Positions 50,801 through 59,692 of a stretch of 64,000 bases of DNA are shown one piece after another. The stretch is from Levilactobacillus zymae. Its GTDB lineage: Bacteria > Bacillota > Bacilli > Lactobacillales > Lactobacillaceae. Below the pieces are notes generated by a model that was not told the origin of the DNA, made no database searches, and worked only from the letters and a program-made list of their open reading frames with translations. Position numbers and translations under genes: made by a program. Each line of letters starts with the position of its first letter. Positions within the stretch are counted from its first letter, which is position 1. The stretch lies in contig NZ_JAVLAS010000001.1 of the NCBI RefSeq assembly GCF_032190635.1, positions 2,108,001-2,172,000 on the forward strand, in the 5' to 3' direction.

Positions 50801-51424
50801 TTAAGTATCATACTGGTTTAGATCATACGTGGCAATCACGTTGGTCAGCTTCTTCGCGTAATTCGGATCCGTAGCGTACCCGTTAGCCTGCAACAGCTTA
50901 GCGGCCGTTTGATAATCTGTCACCGTTCCTTTAAAATAGCTTTGTTTTAGCAACGCATCGTGGTCTAAAATTGCATCCGTCAGGTTAGGATAGTTCCGAA
51001 AAGCCGCCTTAACCTTCACGCGCTTATTATTGACATACTCCGTGGTCCAAAAATCCTTGCTACTCCCTTGATAGGCGCCTTTGACCCCAAACGGGTTGTT
51101 AGCTTGCAGGAAGAGTTGTGAGGTTCCCCAGCTGGACTCCAAGATGGCCTGGGCAATCACGATACTGGGCAGGACCTGACCATTCTGCTGATAGACTCGG
51201 ACCGCCGGCGCAGCCATTCTCTTGATAAATTGTCGTTGCGCCGCGGTTTCATTCGACGACGAACTACTCGTGGTTCGGGTGACAAAGCCCGATTCAATTT
51301 CTGTTTTCAGATTACTTCGCACCAACAAGCCCCCACCGACGACCAACAGGACCATCACAAAGATCCAGGTTGCCAAGGCGGGATGGCTATTGTGTTGGCG
51401 ACTCCTTCGACGTCGTTTTGGCAC
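50801..51424 (-). CDS. Membrane-anchored glucosaminidase-type murein hydrolase
   Basis: The 207-residue protein has a basic start (PKRRRRSRQ), one membrane segment (about residues 18-36) and a Ser-rich spacer. The mannosyl-glycoprotein endo-beta-N-acetylglucosaminidase domain follows with catalytic Glu in IAQAILESSWGTS, NNPFGVKGAY and the C-terminal LQANGYATDPNYAKKL. It hydrolyses cell-wall glycan. The GTG at 51424 is chosen because GGGGGG lies upstream, while longer readings cross the -10 (TATAAT). A perfect inverted repeat overlaps the promoter. Confidence 0.87.
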   Translation of the reverse strand: MPKRRRRSRQHNSHPALATWIFVMVLLVVGGGLLVRSNLKTEIESGFVTRTTSSSSSNETAAQRQFIKRMAAPAVRVYQQNGQVLPSIVIAQAILESSWGTSQLFLQANNPFGVKGAYQGSSKDFWTTEYVNNKRVKVKAAFRNYPNLTDAILDHDALLKQSYFKGTVTDYQTAAKLLQANGYATDPNYAKKLTNVIATYDLNQYDT

Positions 51425-51442
51425 CCGCGTCCCCCCAATTTC

Positions 51443-51467
51443 GGTTATAATTGAGTCTATTATAACC
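51443..51467 (-). promoter_or_regulatory. Perfect 9-7-9 inverted repeat over the murein hydrolase -10
   Basis: GGTTATAAT and ATTATAACC flank a 7-bp spacer. The TATAAT of one arm is the apparent -10 for the minus-strand gene. This looks like an operator, regulator unknown. Confidence 0.5.
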
Positions 51468-51544
51468 ACCTGAACCAGCCAAAGAAACGACTTCGCCACA
51501 GGCCACAACAAAACTTAATCTTTTTCTGAAAGGAGGACACCCAG

Positions 51545-52531
51545 ATGTTACTTAGTCTCATCTTTTTCCTACTGTGTTTCACTGCGCTAATGACCTTCTG
51601 GCAACCTCACGGGTTGTTCAGCGCCGTCATTACCAGTTTGAGTGGCGGCTTAATTATCCTCATCGCTAGCTTCTCCCACCACCAATGGGCTCACGGTCTC
51701 GCTCTAATTGGGTGGGCCATCGTGGCGGTCATCGTCATCAGCGGTCTAGTGACCCTCGGATTAATTCTAAGTCGTCCCCAGCGCATCTTGCGCAAACAGG
51801 AACGGCTCACCTGGGGGTTACGCCTGGCCATTGGTCTGTGGCTAGTGTTGGGCTGCGGTTGGGGTTGGGCCGTCTTCACGAGTCATTTTAGTGATACCCT
51901 ATGGCCCTGGCTGACCTTCATCCCCGTCTTCAGTCTCTATCTGGGGTTCCTCTACGCGGCGAGCTTAGTAGGCTTTTGGCGGGCCAGCCTCCACGGCGTT
52001 CGCCACGCCGATACCCTGGTCATCCTGGGGGCTGGATTGATTAACGGGCATCAAGTCGGACAAGTCTTGGCCTCACGGTTAGACACCGCCCTGGCCTTCG
52101 CTCAGCGACAAAAGTCCCCAGTCACGTTATTAGTGACGGGCGGACAAGGCCCTGACGAAACGGTAACCGAGGCCGCGGCCATGGCCGCTTACTTGCAAGA
52201 TCATGGGTTTCCCGCCGAGCGAATTATTCAAGAAACGGCGGCCACCAATACACTCACTAACCTGTTCAACAGCCAACGACTGTGGATTAAATTACCCCAC
52301 CAGGGCGGCCGGGTGGTCCTGGTCACCAGTAGCTACCACCTCTTTCGGGCGCAAATTCTCGCCCATCACCTAGGAATTCGCTTTCCCGGTTTACCAGCAC
52401 CTACCCGCTGGACCTACCTGCCCATTGCTTGGGCGCGTGAATTTCTAGCCATTCTCATGCTGCATCCCCGTTTACACCGGGGAGTCTTGGTCACCCTCGT
52501 GGTCATTAACGGCCTGGGGCTCCTACTGTAA
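51545..52531 (+). CDS. YdcF/SanA-like (DUF218) membrane protein
   Basis: The 328-residue protein has four or five N-terminal membrane segments to about residue 150, then the DUF218 domain: ADTLVILGAGL, LLVTGGQGPDETVTEA, IQETAATNTLTN and VVLVTSSYHLFRA. Such proteins are linked with envelope integrity and possible SAM binding; the reaction is unknown. GGAGG precedes the ATG. It diverges from the murein hydrolase, sharing a 120-bp promoter region. Confidence 0.82.
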   Translation: MLLSLIFFLLCFTALMTFWQPHGLFSAVITSLSGGLIILIASFSHHQWAHGLALIGWAIVAVIVISGLVTLGLILSRPQRILRKQERLTWGLRLAIGLWLVLGCGWGWAVFTSHFSDTLWPWLTFIPVFSLYLGFLYAASLVGFWRASLHGVRHADTLVILGAGLINGHQVGQVLASRLDTALAFAQRQKSPVTLLVTGGQGPDETVTEAAAMAAYLQDHGFPAERIIQETAATNTLTNLFNSQRLWIKLPHQGGRVVLVTSSYHLFRAQILAHHLGIRFPGLPAPTRWTYLPIAWAREFLAILMLHPRLHRGVLVTLVVINGLGLLL

Positions 52532-52537
52532 ATTAAA

Positions 52538-52580
52538 CCAGCCCCCGCCAAACGACCGATTGACGTTTGGCGGGGGCTGG
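52538..52580. terminator. GC-rich hairpin between convergent genes
   Basis: CCAGCCCCCGCCAAACG pairs perfectly with its complement across an 8-9 nt loop. There is no T-tract, but placement between convergent genes suggests bidirectional termination. Confidence 0.65.
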
Positions 52581-52584
52581 GTAC

Positions 52585-53581
52585 TTAGTTCAAATCCGTA
52601 ACAGTGAATTCATTTTTTACTGGGTAAAATTTCGGCGTCGTCCAAGACAACATTTCCCGGGTTAACCGTAGCCGAACCACGTCTAATCGATTGTAAGGTT
52701 GGAAATAGTAAGTCAACGATTCGCTACAGGTCGCCGCGCGATAAACCGAGTAAGTCGGCCGGTAATGGTGGCTCTGGGGCACCGTGACGCTATCTAGCAG
52801 GTGCCAAGCACTGATGACGCCAGCCGGTTCATCGGCCGGCAGATCGGCGCGTTCCTTATAATAGGCGGCGCGCACGAACCGCCCCCCAGGAGTGTACGAT
52901 CCACTGGGAACGGGCTTACCCGAAAAACGTCCAGTCGTTACCCGGGGCGTATTAACCGGAACCGTACCCGCGATAAATTCATCCGTATAGTTAACGTACT
53001 GCCCTAGCCGGGCCAATTGCTGCTCAAAATCTTTGCTATTGGTGACGACCCCCAACGGGTTTTCCCGAATGCGCATCGGAAAGTGCGTTGGCTCAATCAC
53101 CACAGCCCGGCCCGTACGGTCAACTACCGCAAAGTGGAGTTCGCTATCGCCAATCGCGTTAGCGGCTAAACGGCCACTCATGAGCTGAATTTCGGGGAGA
53201 TGCGCCTCAATTTCGGCAATCGACCCATACCGACTGAGTAAATAGAACGAGAACTCGAACGGGGCCAGGTGCACGTGCTCCGGTGTCGGCGTGTCGACGA
53301 GGTGTGACCCGTTGGCAGAGGTGTGACCCGTTGGCAAAGGTTAACTTTTGGATGCTGAGACCCCGTTCGTTAACCCCGTCGGACACGTCGATCTCGTGAT
53401 CGTGGGGCCCACTGCCCCCAATCAACGCGTACTTGGTGACGTAGGGCTGGTTATCGAACAAGCTTTGCCACCGATAACCCCGGGGAACAAAGAGGGGCAT
53501 GCTGCGCATCACGTGCCAATCCATGGTACGGGCGAGAATGTGACTGCCATCCTTAGCAATCTGTAAAATACTGGTACACAT
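52585..53581 (-). pseudogene. Choloylglycine hydrolase/penicillin V acylase family, broken by a 19-bp tandem duplication
   Basis: The first frame (ATG 53581) begins MCTSILQIAKDG, with the N-terminal nucleophile Cys2 of Ntn hydrolases, and includes the TMDWH and SDGVNERGLSIQKL stretches. It breaks just after FANGSHL. The second frame resumes with FANGSHLVDTPTPEHV-like sequence (SANGSHLVDTPTPE), then FEFSFYLLSRYGSI and the C-terminal half with YRAATCSESLTYYFQPYNRL. Two near-identical 19-bp units at 53300-53337 cause the shift; removing one restores a roughly 325-residue enzyme. Bile salt hydrolase and penicillin V acylase cannot be told apart here. Confidence 0.85.
53300..53337. repeat. 19-bp tandem duplication
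   Basis: AGGTGTGACCCGTTGGCAG (53300-53318) is repeated as AGGTGTGACCCGTTGGCAA (53319-53337). The unit is not a multiple of three, so it shifts the hydrolase frame; it is a natural substrate for slippage back to one copy. Confidence 0.9.
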
Positions 53582-53593
53582 GGTCCGCCTCCT

Positions 53594-53833
53594 TTAGTCC
53601 GCGGCCTGAGCATCGTCTAAGAACCGTTGGAATCGTTGATCGATGGTTCGCTGCCGGGCCGTTTCACCGGACAGACCCATTGCAGCTACGCTAGCCGTGA
53701 TTTGTAAATAAGCAAACAAAACCTGACTGGGGTCCAGCCCCGTTTGCTGTGCCAATTGGGTTGCCAATTCAAACCGCTGCGCACCCAGCAGCGCCGCAAA
53801 GGGGCTAATGTAGGATCGGTGTCGCTTTGCCAT
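53594..53833 (-). CDS. Small hypothetical protein upstream of the broken hydrolase
   Basis: The 79-residue protein (start MAKRHRSYISPF) is helical, with an alanine- and glutamine-rich middle (FELATQLAQQTGLD) and a charged end (QRFQRFLDDAQAAD). It has no membrane segment and no recognised domain. A GTG four codons earlier (53845) is an alternative start; ribosome binding sites for both are weak. It lies 12 nt before the hydrolase gene, so the two are probably cotranscribed. Function unknown. Confidence 0.5.
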   Translation of the reverse strand: MAKRHRSYISPFAALLGAQRFELATQLAQQTGLDPSQVLFAYLQITASVAAMGLSGETARQRTIDQRFQRFLDDAQAAD

Positions 53834-54034
53834 ACAATCATCCACTTTCTTTTAGTTCGTAAGTACTCCTACTTTACCGGCTTTTAGCGGGAAGTCAATT
53901 AAAAGACTTCCTTAACTTTTCTTAAATCAAAACCTATCCCTTCCGGATAAGCCTGAATATGGTAGAATTAAGCATGAATTACACCCTGCTTGCACGGCGG
54001 GAAACTAATTACTCAGAGAGGACTCAGATTACAT

Positions 54035-56857
54035 ATGCAAGAACGGATTAGAAAGCTTCATCACAACCGAATTTTTGCACTCGTATTCTGGTTAGTTGTG
54101 GTCTTTGCGGCCATCGTGACCTTGCCCAATATCAAGACCATTATTCAATACGATGGTCAACCACAATTGGCGAATACGAGTCAACCCGTCAAGGCAACCC
54201 AGATACGCAACCATTGGGGGCGCAATCTTGACGGCACGTACACGGTCAACGCGGTGTTCAACAACCCGGCCGGCAAACTGACCAACAAACAGTTAGCCGC
54301 GATTAACAAGACCACGTCGGCGTTGCAAAAGAAGTCGACCTATTACGGGATTCAAAAGATCACCACCATGACCAATACCCCGACTAGTCGGCCGCAACTA
54401 CTTTCTAAGGATCAGTCCACAGAAATCGTTCAGCTGGCGGTCAGTCATAATCAAGGCCCCGTCCGCGACATTGCCAAGCAGTTAAAAAATGAAATTGCGA
54501 CGGCGGGTCTGGAAACTTACGTGACCAGCCCCGAAATCGTTAGCGATGCGGCCAACGAACACATTGCGTCGTTCACGCTAATCGTCATTTTAATGACGTT
54601 GTTGATTGCCCTCGTTGCGATGGGGATTTTATTTGCATCCATTATTGCGCCAATCATCACCTTCTTGGCCATTCTCATCAGCTATATTTCAACCCTTAGT
54701 CTCGCAACGAACCTGGCTTATCACTGGAATTTCGCCTATTCCGAATACACCCCCATCTTCCTGTTGCTGGGCATCAGTTTATTTACCCTGCTGACCAGCT
54801 TCTGGTTCTTCAGGGAACTCCGGCAACTAACCGACGACGGGGTCGATAGCCAAGCGGCAACGACGCAAGTCATCCATAACTTGGGTTACCGGGTGCTCAT
54901 CAGCACCCTTAGTTTGACGCTCGCTTTCGGCAGTCTGATGCTCTTTGACTTCTCCAGCATCCGGGCCTTCGGCGTGCTGGGAATTGGCTTTGCCATCACC
55001 GGTCTGGCCAGCGTCACCTTGATTCCCGTCTTCGCCGGAATGCTGGGGAGCAGCCTCTTCTGGCCGAAGAAAACCCGGCCCCAATTGGCGGACCATAAAT
55101 TATGGCGTCAGCTGGCGCGTTTCGGTCTCTGGCAACCCTGGATTGCGGTCATCGTGGTCCTATACTTTGCCGGTGTCGGTCTCTTTGGCGGCGCTCAGGC
55201 CCACTTGAATTACAACAATACTCAAGACATTCCCAACAACCAAGCCGTGCAAGGGGCACGGGTCCTCAGTGCCCACTTTGGTCAAGGAAAAGCCACGCCA
55301 GTCACGCTGTACCTACAAAACACCCAGCGTCTGGACAATCAAGATCAACTTTACCAATTGGATAACTTAACCAAGAAGCTCCGTGCACAGCCAGGGGTGG
55401 CGGCGGTCACCTCAATGACTCAACCTGGCGGGCAACCCGTCACCCAGTATTACGTGGCTCAGCAGTTAAACGGGGTTAATACCAGCTTATCCGGTGCCAT
55501 GGGGCAACTGCAATCCATCCGGAACGCGATTAAAGCGGATCAGAACGGGTTGAAGCAAAAGGATCTCAAGGCCGAGGTCAAGCGACTCAACAAATTATCG
55601 ACGCAAACTAACAAATTAGTCGGTCAAAGCAGTCAGTTGCAATCCGCCCTGTCGTCTGCTCAAAGTAACACGTCCACGAGTAGCAGTTCGTCAAAGGCCG
55701 CCCGCCGGTACATTCAACAGCTAAACCGGATCAACACGGAACTGACCACCGCTGCCACCACGCTAACCAACTTAGCGGCAGCCGTTGGGTCGACCAGCAG
55801 CGATGCCAGCACGGCTCAGTCCAACTTGAGTACCTACCAAGAATCCATCAAGGCAGTCAACTCCAGTCTGGGCCAAACCCGCAAGCAAGTTCAGAAGTTA
55901 AACAAGTCCATCAACCAGATTTATACCTACCTGGGGGGCTTACAAAATTCCGCAGCGGCGAAGTCACTGTACTTGACGCCAACGCAACTAGCCAGCGGTG
56001 AATTCCAACAATCACTAGTAAACTTTACCGACGTGAAGGCTAAGTCCACCTACCTGACCATTACGTTGAAGCAAGAACCAAACGCCAAGACGACAACTAA
56101 GACGTTGCAAGAGCTCAAGCAAGTGGCTACCAGTCAATTGCGTGGGACGTCACTCAAAGACGCCACCCTCACGTTCTCCGGTCAACCCGTAGTGGCTTCG
56201 ACGTTGCAAACCCAATTCCAACACGACCTCCCACGCGTCTTAGGCTTGGTCTTCGGAATTACCTTATTGTTGTTAGTTCTGTTCAGTCGTTCGCTCCTGC
56301 AAGCCAGCTACTGGTTCTTGACCTTCCTGGCATCGGCGGCGGCCAGTTACCAACTAACCCGCCTGCTCATGCAGTGGTTAACCGGTAACAGTCAATTTAA
56401 CTGGCAGGTTCCTCTGTTGGCCTTCGTTCCCATTACGGTCTTAGCCGTGGTGGAATTAACCCAGTTAGCCTTGAGCTACCGGTTAAACGAAGCCCCATTA
56501 CTTGACTGGTTATTGCCAGGGATTCACGAGGTTGGTCAGACCATGCGCCACTCGATGTTCATCATCATCGCCGGTGTCTTAGGTCTCTTGGCCGCTGAAT
56601 CGCAAGTTTTGACGGCGGTGACGTTAATCACCATCCTAACGGCGATTATCTTTAATCTGATGTTGCCTCTCATGGCTTCCTCGTTCGGTAAACTCTCCGT
56701 GATTATTCCGGCCCAAAAGCCGTACCACTTCCACCGACCAACTCGGCGAAAGAAGTCCGGACGGCCATCCCGGAAGTCTCGGCGGAACCGGAAGATGCCA
56801 ACTATCGATGAGTCTACGGATACTACCGCAACCAAGCCCACCGATGATCAAAAATAA
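54035..56857 (+). CDS. MMPL/RND-family membrane transporter
   Basis: The 940-residue protein has the MMPL layout: one membrane segment, a large extracellular domain (about residues 35-180), five segments (about 185-370), a second extracellular domain with a long coiled-coil stretch (about 480-640, rich in Ser/Thr/Gln), then five more segments and a basic cytoplasmic tail. Related proteins export lipids, glycolipids or small molecules using the proton gradient. The start ATG 54035 is preferred over the upstream reading. Substrate unknown. A TAGAAT-type -10 lies about 65 nt upstream. Confidence 0.85.
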   Translation: MQERIRKLHHNRIFALVFWLVVVFAAIVTLPNIKTIIQYDGQPQLANTSQPVKATQIRNHWGRNLDGTYTVNAVFNNPAGKLTNKQLAAINKTTSALQKKSTYYGIQKITTMTNTPTSRPQLLSKDQSTEIVQLAVSHNQGPVRDIAKQLKNEIATAGLETYVTSPEIVSDAANEHIASFTLIVILMTLLIALVAMGILFASIIAPIITFLAILISYISTLSLATNLAYHWNFAYSEYTPIFLLLGISLFTLLTSFWFFRELRQLTDDGVDSQAATTQVIHNLGYRVLISTLSLTLAFGSLMLFDFSSIRAFGVLGIGFAITGLASVTLIPVFAGMLGSSLFWPKKTRPQLADHKLWRQLARFGLWQPWIAVIVVLYFAGVGLFGGAQAHLNYNNTQDIPNNQAVQGARVLSAHFGQGKATPVTLYLQNTQRLDNQDQLYQLDNLTKKLRAQPGVAAVTSMTQPGGQPVTQYYVAQQLNGVNTSLSGAMGQLQSIRNAIKADQNGLKQKDLKAEVKRLNKLSTQTNKLVGQSSQLQSALSSAQSNTSTSSSSSKAARRYIQQLNRINTELTTAATTLTNLAAAVGSTSSDASTAQSNLSTYQESIKAVNSSLGQTRKQVQKLNKSINQIYTYLGGLQNSAAAKSLYLTPTQLASGEFQQSLVNFTDVKAKSTYLTITLKQEPNAKTTTKTLQELKQVATSQLRGTSLKDATLTFSGQPVVASTLQTQFQHDLPRVLGLVFGITLLLLVLFSRSLLQASYWFLTFLASAAASYQLTRLLMQWLTGNSQFNWQVPLLAFVPITVLAVVELTQLALSYRLNEAPLLDWLLPGIHEVGQTMRHSMFIIIAGVLGLLAAESQVLTAVTLITILTAIIFNLMLPLMASSFGKLSVIIPAQKPYHFHRPTRRKKSGRPSRKSRRNRKMPTIDESTDTTATKPTDDQK

Positions 56858-56874
56858 CTTCATTTGAAGTCAAC

Positions 56875-56910
56875 AAAAGGCACGTGAACCTAATCGTTCA
56901 CGTGCCTTTT
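56875..56910. terminator. Bidirectional terminator between the MMPL and MerR genes
   Basis: AAAAGGCACGTGAAC and GTTCACGTGCCTTTT form a perfect 15-bp stem. Confidence 0.88.
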
Positions 56911-56926
56911 AGTCGTTACTCAATTT

Positions 56927-57388
56927 CTAATCTTCCCGTGTCAGCCGTTGAGCTTCCTGATTGGGGAGCAACCGGTAGGTCACCGCCCCATCATCGGGCA
57001 ATATCGCCATCAAGGTCTGCTGGTCATCAAAGGGACCCAGGTTAATGGCCAGTTGTCCGTCAACCTCGGCAAAACCCTGTAAGCCCGTTGAGATAAACCG
57101 GTGAAGCACCTTAGCCCGTGAATTTCGCGCAGCCGCCTTTTGAACGGCCGCCGCTAGGGTATAACCGCTATCCAGGAAATACTTGATCATGGATACCTTC
57201 ACAAACGTGCCAAACGAATACACGCGTGCCTGCTCGCCTTCGCGTTCACGCGACTTAATAAATCCTTTTTTCTCCCAATACCGTAACTGGCGGGGGGACA
57301 CTCCCGTCATGCTGGCCAATTCCCCAATCCGAAAGATCAACCGATGCACGTCAAAGACGTGTCGCAGCTCATCTGTAAATTCTGCCAC
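56927..57388 (-). CDS. MerR-family transcriptional regulator
   Basis: The 153-residue protein has an N-terminal winged helix: FRIGELASMTGVSPRQLRYWEKKGFI, a MerR recognition motif, then ARVYSFGTFVKVSMIKYFLDSGYTL. The C-terminal region is short and without metal-binding Cys, so it is not a classical metal sensor. The GTG at 57388 is chosen because AGGGAGG lies 8 nt upstream; ATG codons further up have no site. It converges on the MMPL gene and diverges from the NlpC/P60 gene; its target is not evident. Confidence 0.8.
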   Translation of the reverse strand: MAEFTDELRHVFDVHRLIFRIGELASMTGVSPRQLRYWEKKGFIKSREREGEQARVYSFGTFVKVSMIKYFLDSGYTLAAAVQKAAARNSRAKVLHRFISTGLQGFAEVDGQLAINLGPFDDQQTLMAILPDDGAVTYRLLPNQEAQRLTRED

Positions 57389-57518
57389 GTCCCTAGCCTC
57401 CCTCTGACTGAACTGTTTCATTAAAAAGTAGTTTACCAAGACTTCCCGCCAATCCGCAAGTTATCCTACTAGAAAGTAATGTTTTGTTTAAGACATTTAA
57501 CGGCATTGCAACTCACTT

Positions 57519-57556
57519 GTTACAAAATTGTCATATTAGACTGGTAGTCTTGTAAT
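57519..57556 (+). promoter_or_regulatory. NlpC/P60 gene promoter with WalR-like box
   Basis: TTGTCA (57528-57533) and TGTAAT (57551-57556) are 17 bp apart. TGTTAC-N5-TGTCAT at 57519-57535 is one base from the WalR consensus TGTWAH-N5-TGTWAH. Confidence 0.5.
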
Positions 57557-57586
57557 TGTAAATTCATGAGGAGTTGTGATGATAGG

Positions 57587-58084
57587 ATGAATAAATTAGT
57601 TAAACATCTTGCGACAATCGCTTTAGTTGTTTCCGGCGCCTTCACGTTAGCCACGACCACGGCTAACGCCGATAGCACCACTACTGATACCACCAATCCA
57701 ACTGTTTCGACGAATACGACGTTCAAGTCCGTCTACAAAGTCGCTAAGTCCCACTTAGGTGCTCGTTACGTTTACGGTGCTGTGGGTCCTAACGTCTTCG
57801 ATTGCTCTGGCTTTACCAGCTACATTTACCGTAAAGGGGCGAACGTTACCCTGCCACGGACCGCGCAGGCACAATTTAACGCCTACAAACACGTGAAATA
57901 CGCAAACATCAAGAAGGGTGATTTGGTCTTCTTTGGTGGGAGCAAGTATTCTATTTCTCACGTGGGAATGTACATTGGTAAGGGCAAGATGATCGACGCC
58001 CAAAACCGTGGGGTCGTTCGGGAAGCCGTTCACGCCCCATGGTGGCACGCCGTCGGGTACGCCCGAGTTACCAGCAACAACTAA
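57587..58084 (+). CDS. Secreted NlpC/P60 cell-wall endopeptidase
   Basis: The 165-residue protein has a signal peptide (cut after TTANA, about residue 28), a short Thr-rich linker and an NlpC/P60 domain with catalytic Cys in FDCSGFTSYIY, His in SHVGMYIG and a third polar residue near VVREAVH. It cleaves peptide cross-links or stems in peptidoglycan. No wall-binding domain is present. A GAGGAG lies 13 nt before the ATG, with a nearer GATAGG. Two terminators follow at 58129 and 58185. Confidence 0.88.
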   Translation: MNKLVKHLATIALVVSGAFTLATTTANADSTTTDTTNPTVSTNTTFKSVYKVAKSHLGARYVYGAVGPNVFDCSGFTSYIYRKGANVTLPRTAQAQFNAYKHVKYANIKKGDLVFFGGSKYSISHVGMYIGKGKMIDAQNRGVVREAVHAPWWHAVGYARVTSNN

Positions 58085-58128
58085 TCTGATCTCTCACTCA
58101 TGAATAAATAGATCGGTAATTAACCTCA

Positions 58129-58171
58129 AAACGTTGCACGTTAGCAGTTGGCTAACGGCAGCGTTTTTTTT
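58129..58171 (+). terminator. Terminator of the NlpC/P60 gene
   Basis: AACGTTGC, CGTTAGC and their complements form a stem around AGTT, followed by eight T. Confidence 0.85.
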
Positions 58172-58184
58172 CGTGGCCGAACCC

Positions 58185-58225
58185 AAAGCGACCATGATTC
58201 CAAGTTCAGGAATCATGGTCGCTTT
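58185..58225. terminator. Bidirectional terminator next to the acetyltransferase gene
   Basis: AAAGCGACCATGATTCC and its complement form a perfect 17-bp stem around AAGTTCA. It serves the minus-strand GNAT operon. Confidence 0.85.
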
Positions 58226-58253
58226 GATTAACTAATCTAAACGCCCCACCGCT

Positions 58254-58694
58254 TTAATTGGGGGTCGGTTGGTACCGCATTGTCTTATGCTGGATCCCCG
58301 CTTCCACAAACGGTTCCCCAATGGCCACAAACCCTAAATCCTGATAAAAGGCTAACGCGGTTAACTGCGCATCCAATTCGATGTGGGCCACATCCGATTT
58401 TTGCGCATCGGCAATAATCTGCTTAATCAATGCCCCCGCATATCCCCGCTGACGGTCAGCGGCCATCGTTGCCACTCGCTGGATTTTGACCCGGTTCCCC
58501 GCCAACATATCGATCCGCGCCGTGGTCACGGGCCGGTCATCCACGTAACCCACGTAGTGCATCTTGTCTTCATCGGTCCCGTCCAACTCATCTTGCGGAT
58601 CGATGCCTTGCTCGTCGATAAAGACCCGCCGGCGAATTCCGACGGCGTCTTGGTAACAGGGATTCTGCGTCCCCCATGCCCTGCGACACTCCAT
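58254..58694 (-). CDS. GNAT-family N-acetyltransferase (ElaA-like)
   Basis: The 146-residue protein has the early AVGIRRRVFIDEQGI typical of the ElaA-like subgroup, the acetyl-CoA loop RVATMAADRQRGYAGALI (Q/RxxGxG/A) and LAFYQDLGFVAIGEPFVEAGI near the end. The acceptor is unknown. GGAG lies before the ATG. It follows the phosphatase gene by 17 nt and is probably cotranscribed with it. Confidence 0.85.
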   Translation of the reverse strand: MECRRAWGTQNPCYQDAVGIRRRVFIDEQGIDPQDELDGTDEDKMHYVGYVDDRPVTTARIDMLAGNRVKIQRVATMAADRQRGYAGALIKQIIADAQKSDVAHIELDAQLTALAFYQDLGFVAIGEPFVEAGIQHKTMRYQPTPN

Positions 58695-58711
58695 ACTGTC
58701 AGCTCCGTTTC

Positions 58712-59371
58712 CTAATCTTTTTGATTGTAACTTAACACTTGAATGTCCTGGTCGGTCAGCCGGAGTTTCGTTAAACTCCCGTTAGCAGGCCGCACACTGA
58801 GGTCATACTTTCCTTGACCGTAGCGCTCCATCAGGCTCAGTAACGTGTTACCATGACTAATCAGCAAGACGTTATCACCATTGTGTAAGTCGGGGTTACG
58901 CCGAATCAGGTCAAATCCTTGATCGACCCGTTGCCAATATTCCGCGTTATCTTCGGCTTGATGGAACGGGTCAGCGGCCTTTAAGAAGTCCTTGGCTCGA
59001 CCAATGGAATACTTCGCCTCGATGGCTTTAAACGTGGGAACCCCGTGGGGGGCGCCGGCAACGTACCAAGCTTGGGCCATGTCGGTCCCTTCGAAGTACC
59101 CGTAGAATTCTTCTCTAAAGAATGGTGCCGTGGTCAACTTAGGCGCCGTAACGTTAGCCGCAATGATGGTTCGCGCCGTTTGTTCGGCCCGGGTTGTATC
59201 ACTACAGTAGGCCGCCGCAAACTTGACGTCTTTGAGGCGTTGGCCGGCCTGCCGGGCATCGGCTAACCCTGCTTCGGTCAACGGTGAATTACTCCACCCC
59301 TGTAGCTTGTTATAAATGTTGAAATAGGTTTGGCCGTGCCGCACCACGTACAGCGTGATTCCTTTATCCAT
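58712..59371 (-). CDS. Histidine phosphatase family protein (phosphoglycerate mutase-like)
   Basis: The 219-residue protein carries the phospho-histidine motif LYVVRHGQTYFN near the N-terminus, the Arg in SDTTRAEQTA, FREEFYGYFEG and the second His in LLISHGNTLL. It is probably a phosphatase of small phosphoesters or sugars rather than the glycolytic mutase, given the short length and divergence. It is the first gene of a two-gene unit with the GNAT gene. Confidence 0.85.
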   Translation of the reverse strand: MDKGITLYVVRHGQTYFNIYNKLQGWSNSPLTEAGLADARQAGQRLKDVKFAAAYCSDTTRAEQTARTIIAANVTAPKLTTAPFFREEFYGYFEGTDMAQAWYVAGAPHGVPTFKAIEAKYSIGRAKDFLKAADPFHQAEDNAEYWQRVDQGFDLIRRNPDLHNGDNVLLISHGNTLLSLMERYGQGKYDLSVRPANGSLTKLRLTDQDIQVLSYNQKD

Positions 59372-59549
59372 AACGTCTTCACACCTTTCGTCTGAACTAC
59401 CTCTAGTGTACCAAATAACCCCGAATCAGCGGTTATATTTTAGCGGTTGGCTTAAAGTTTTCCTAAACTTCCCCCGGAACCGTACCACTGTCCCGATTGT
59501 TTGCTAGGATTAGGAAAAATGAGCCACCGCAGTTTGCCGGCTCTGGTCG

Positions 59550-59692
59550 TAAATTATGGTAGAATAGGGCTACTATGGGCTACGGGCCCGTATCCTGTGA
59601 AGGTGGGCGTTTTTTTGCCAGCCCCCACACGGCCCCACGCGACCGAGTTTCTGCTGGGTCCATTATTATCCTGATATGAAGGAGCAATTATT
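59550..59692 (+). promoter_or_regulatory. ltaS promoter and structured leader
   Basis: An extended -10 (TGGTAGAAT, about 59557-59565) starts a leader of about 120 nt. It contains the self-complementary TACGGGCCCGTA and a GTGGGCG/GCC-CCCCAC stem around a T-run. AAGGAG precedes the GTG start. The remaining gap 59372-59549 holds nothing recognised. Confidence 0.4.
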
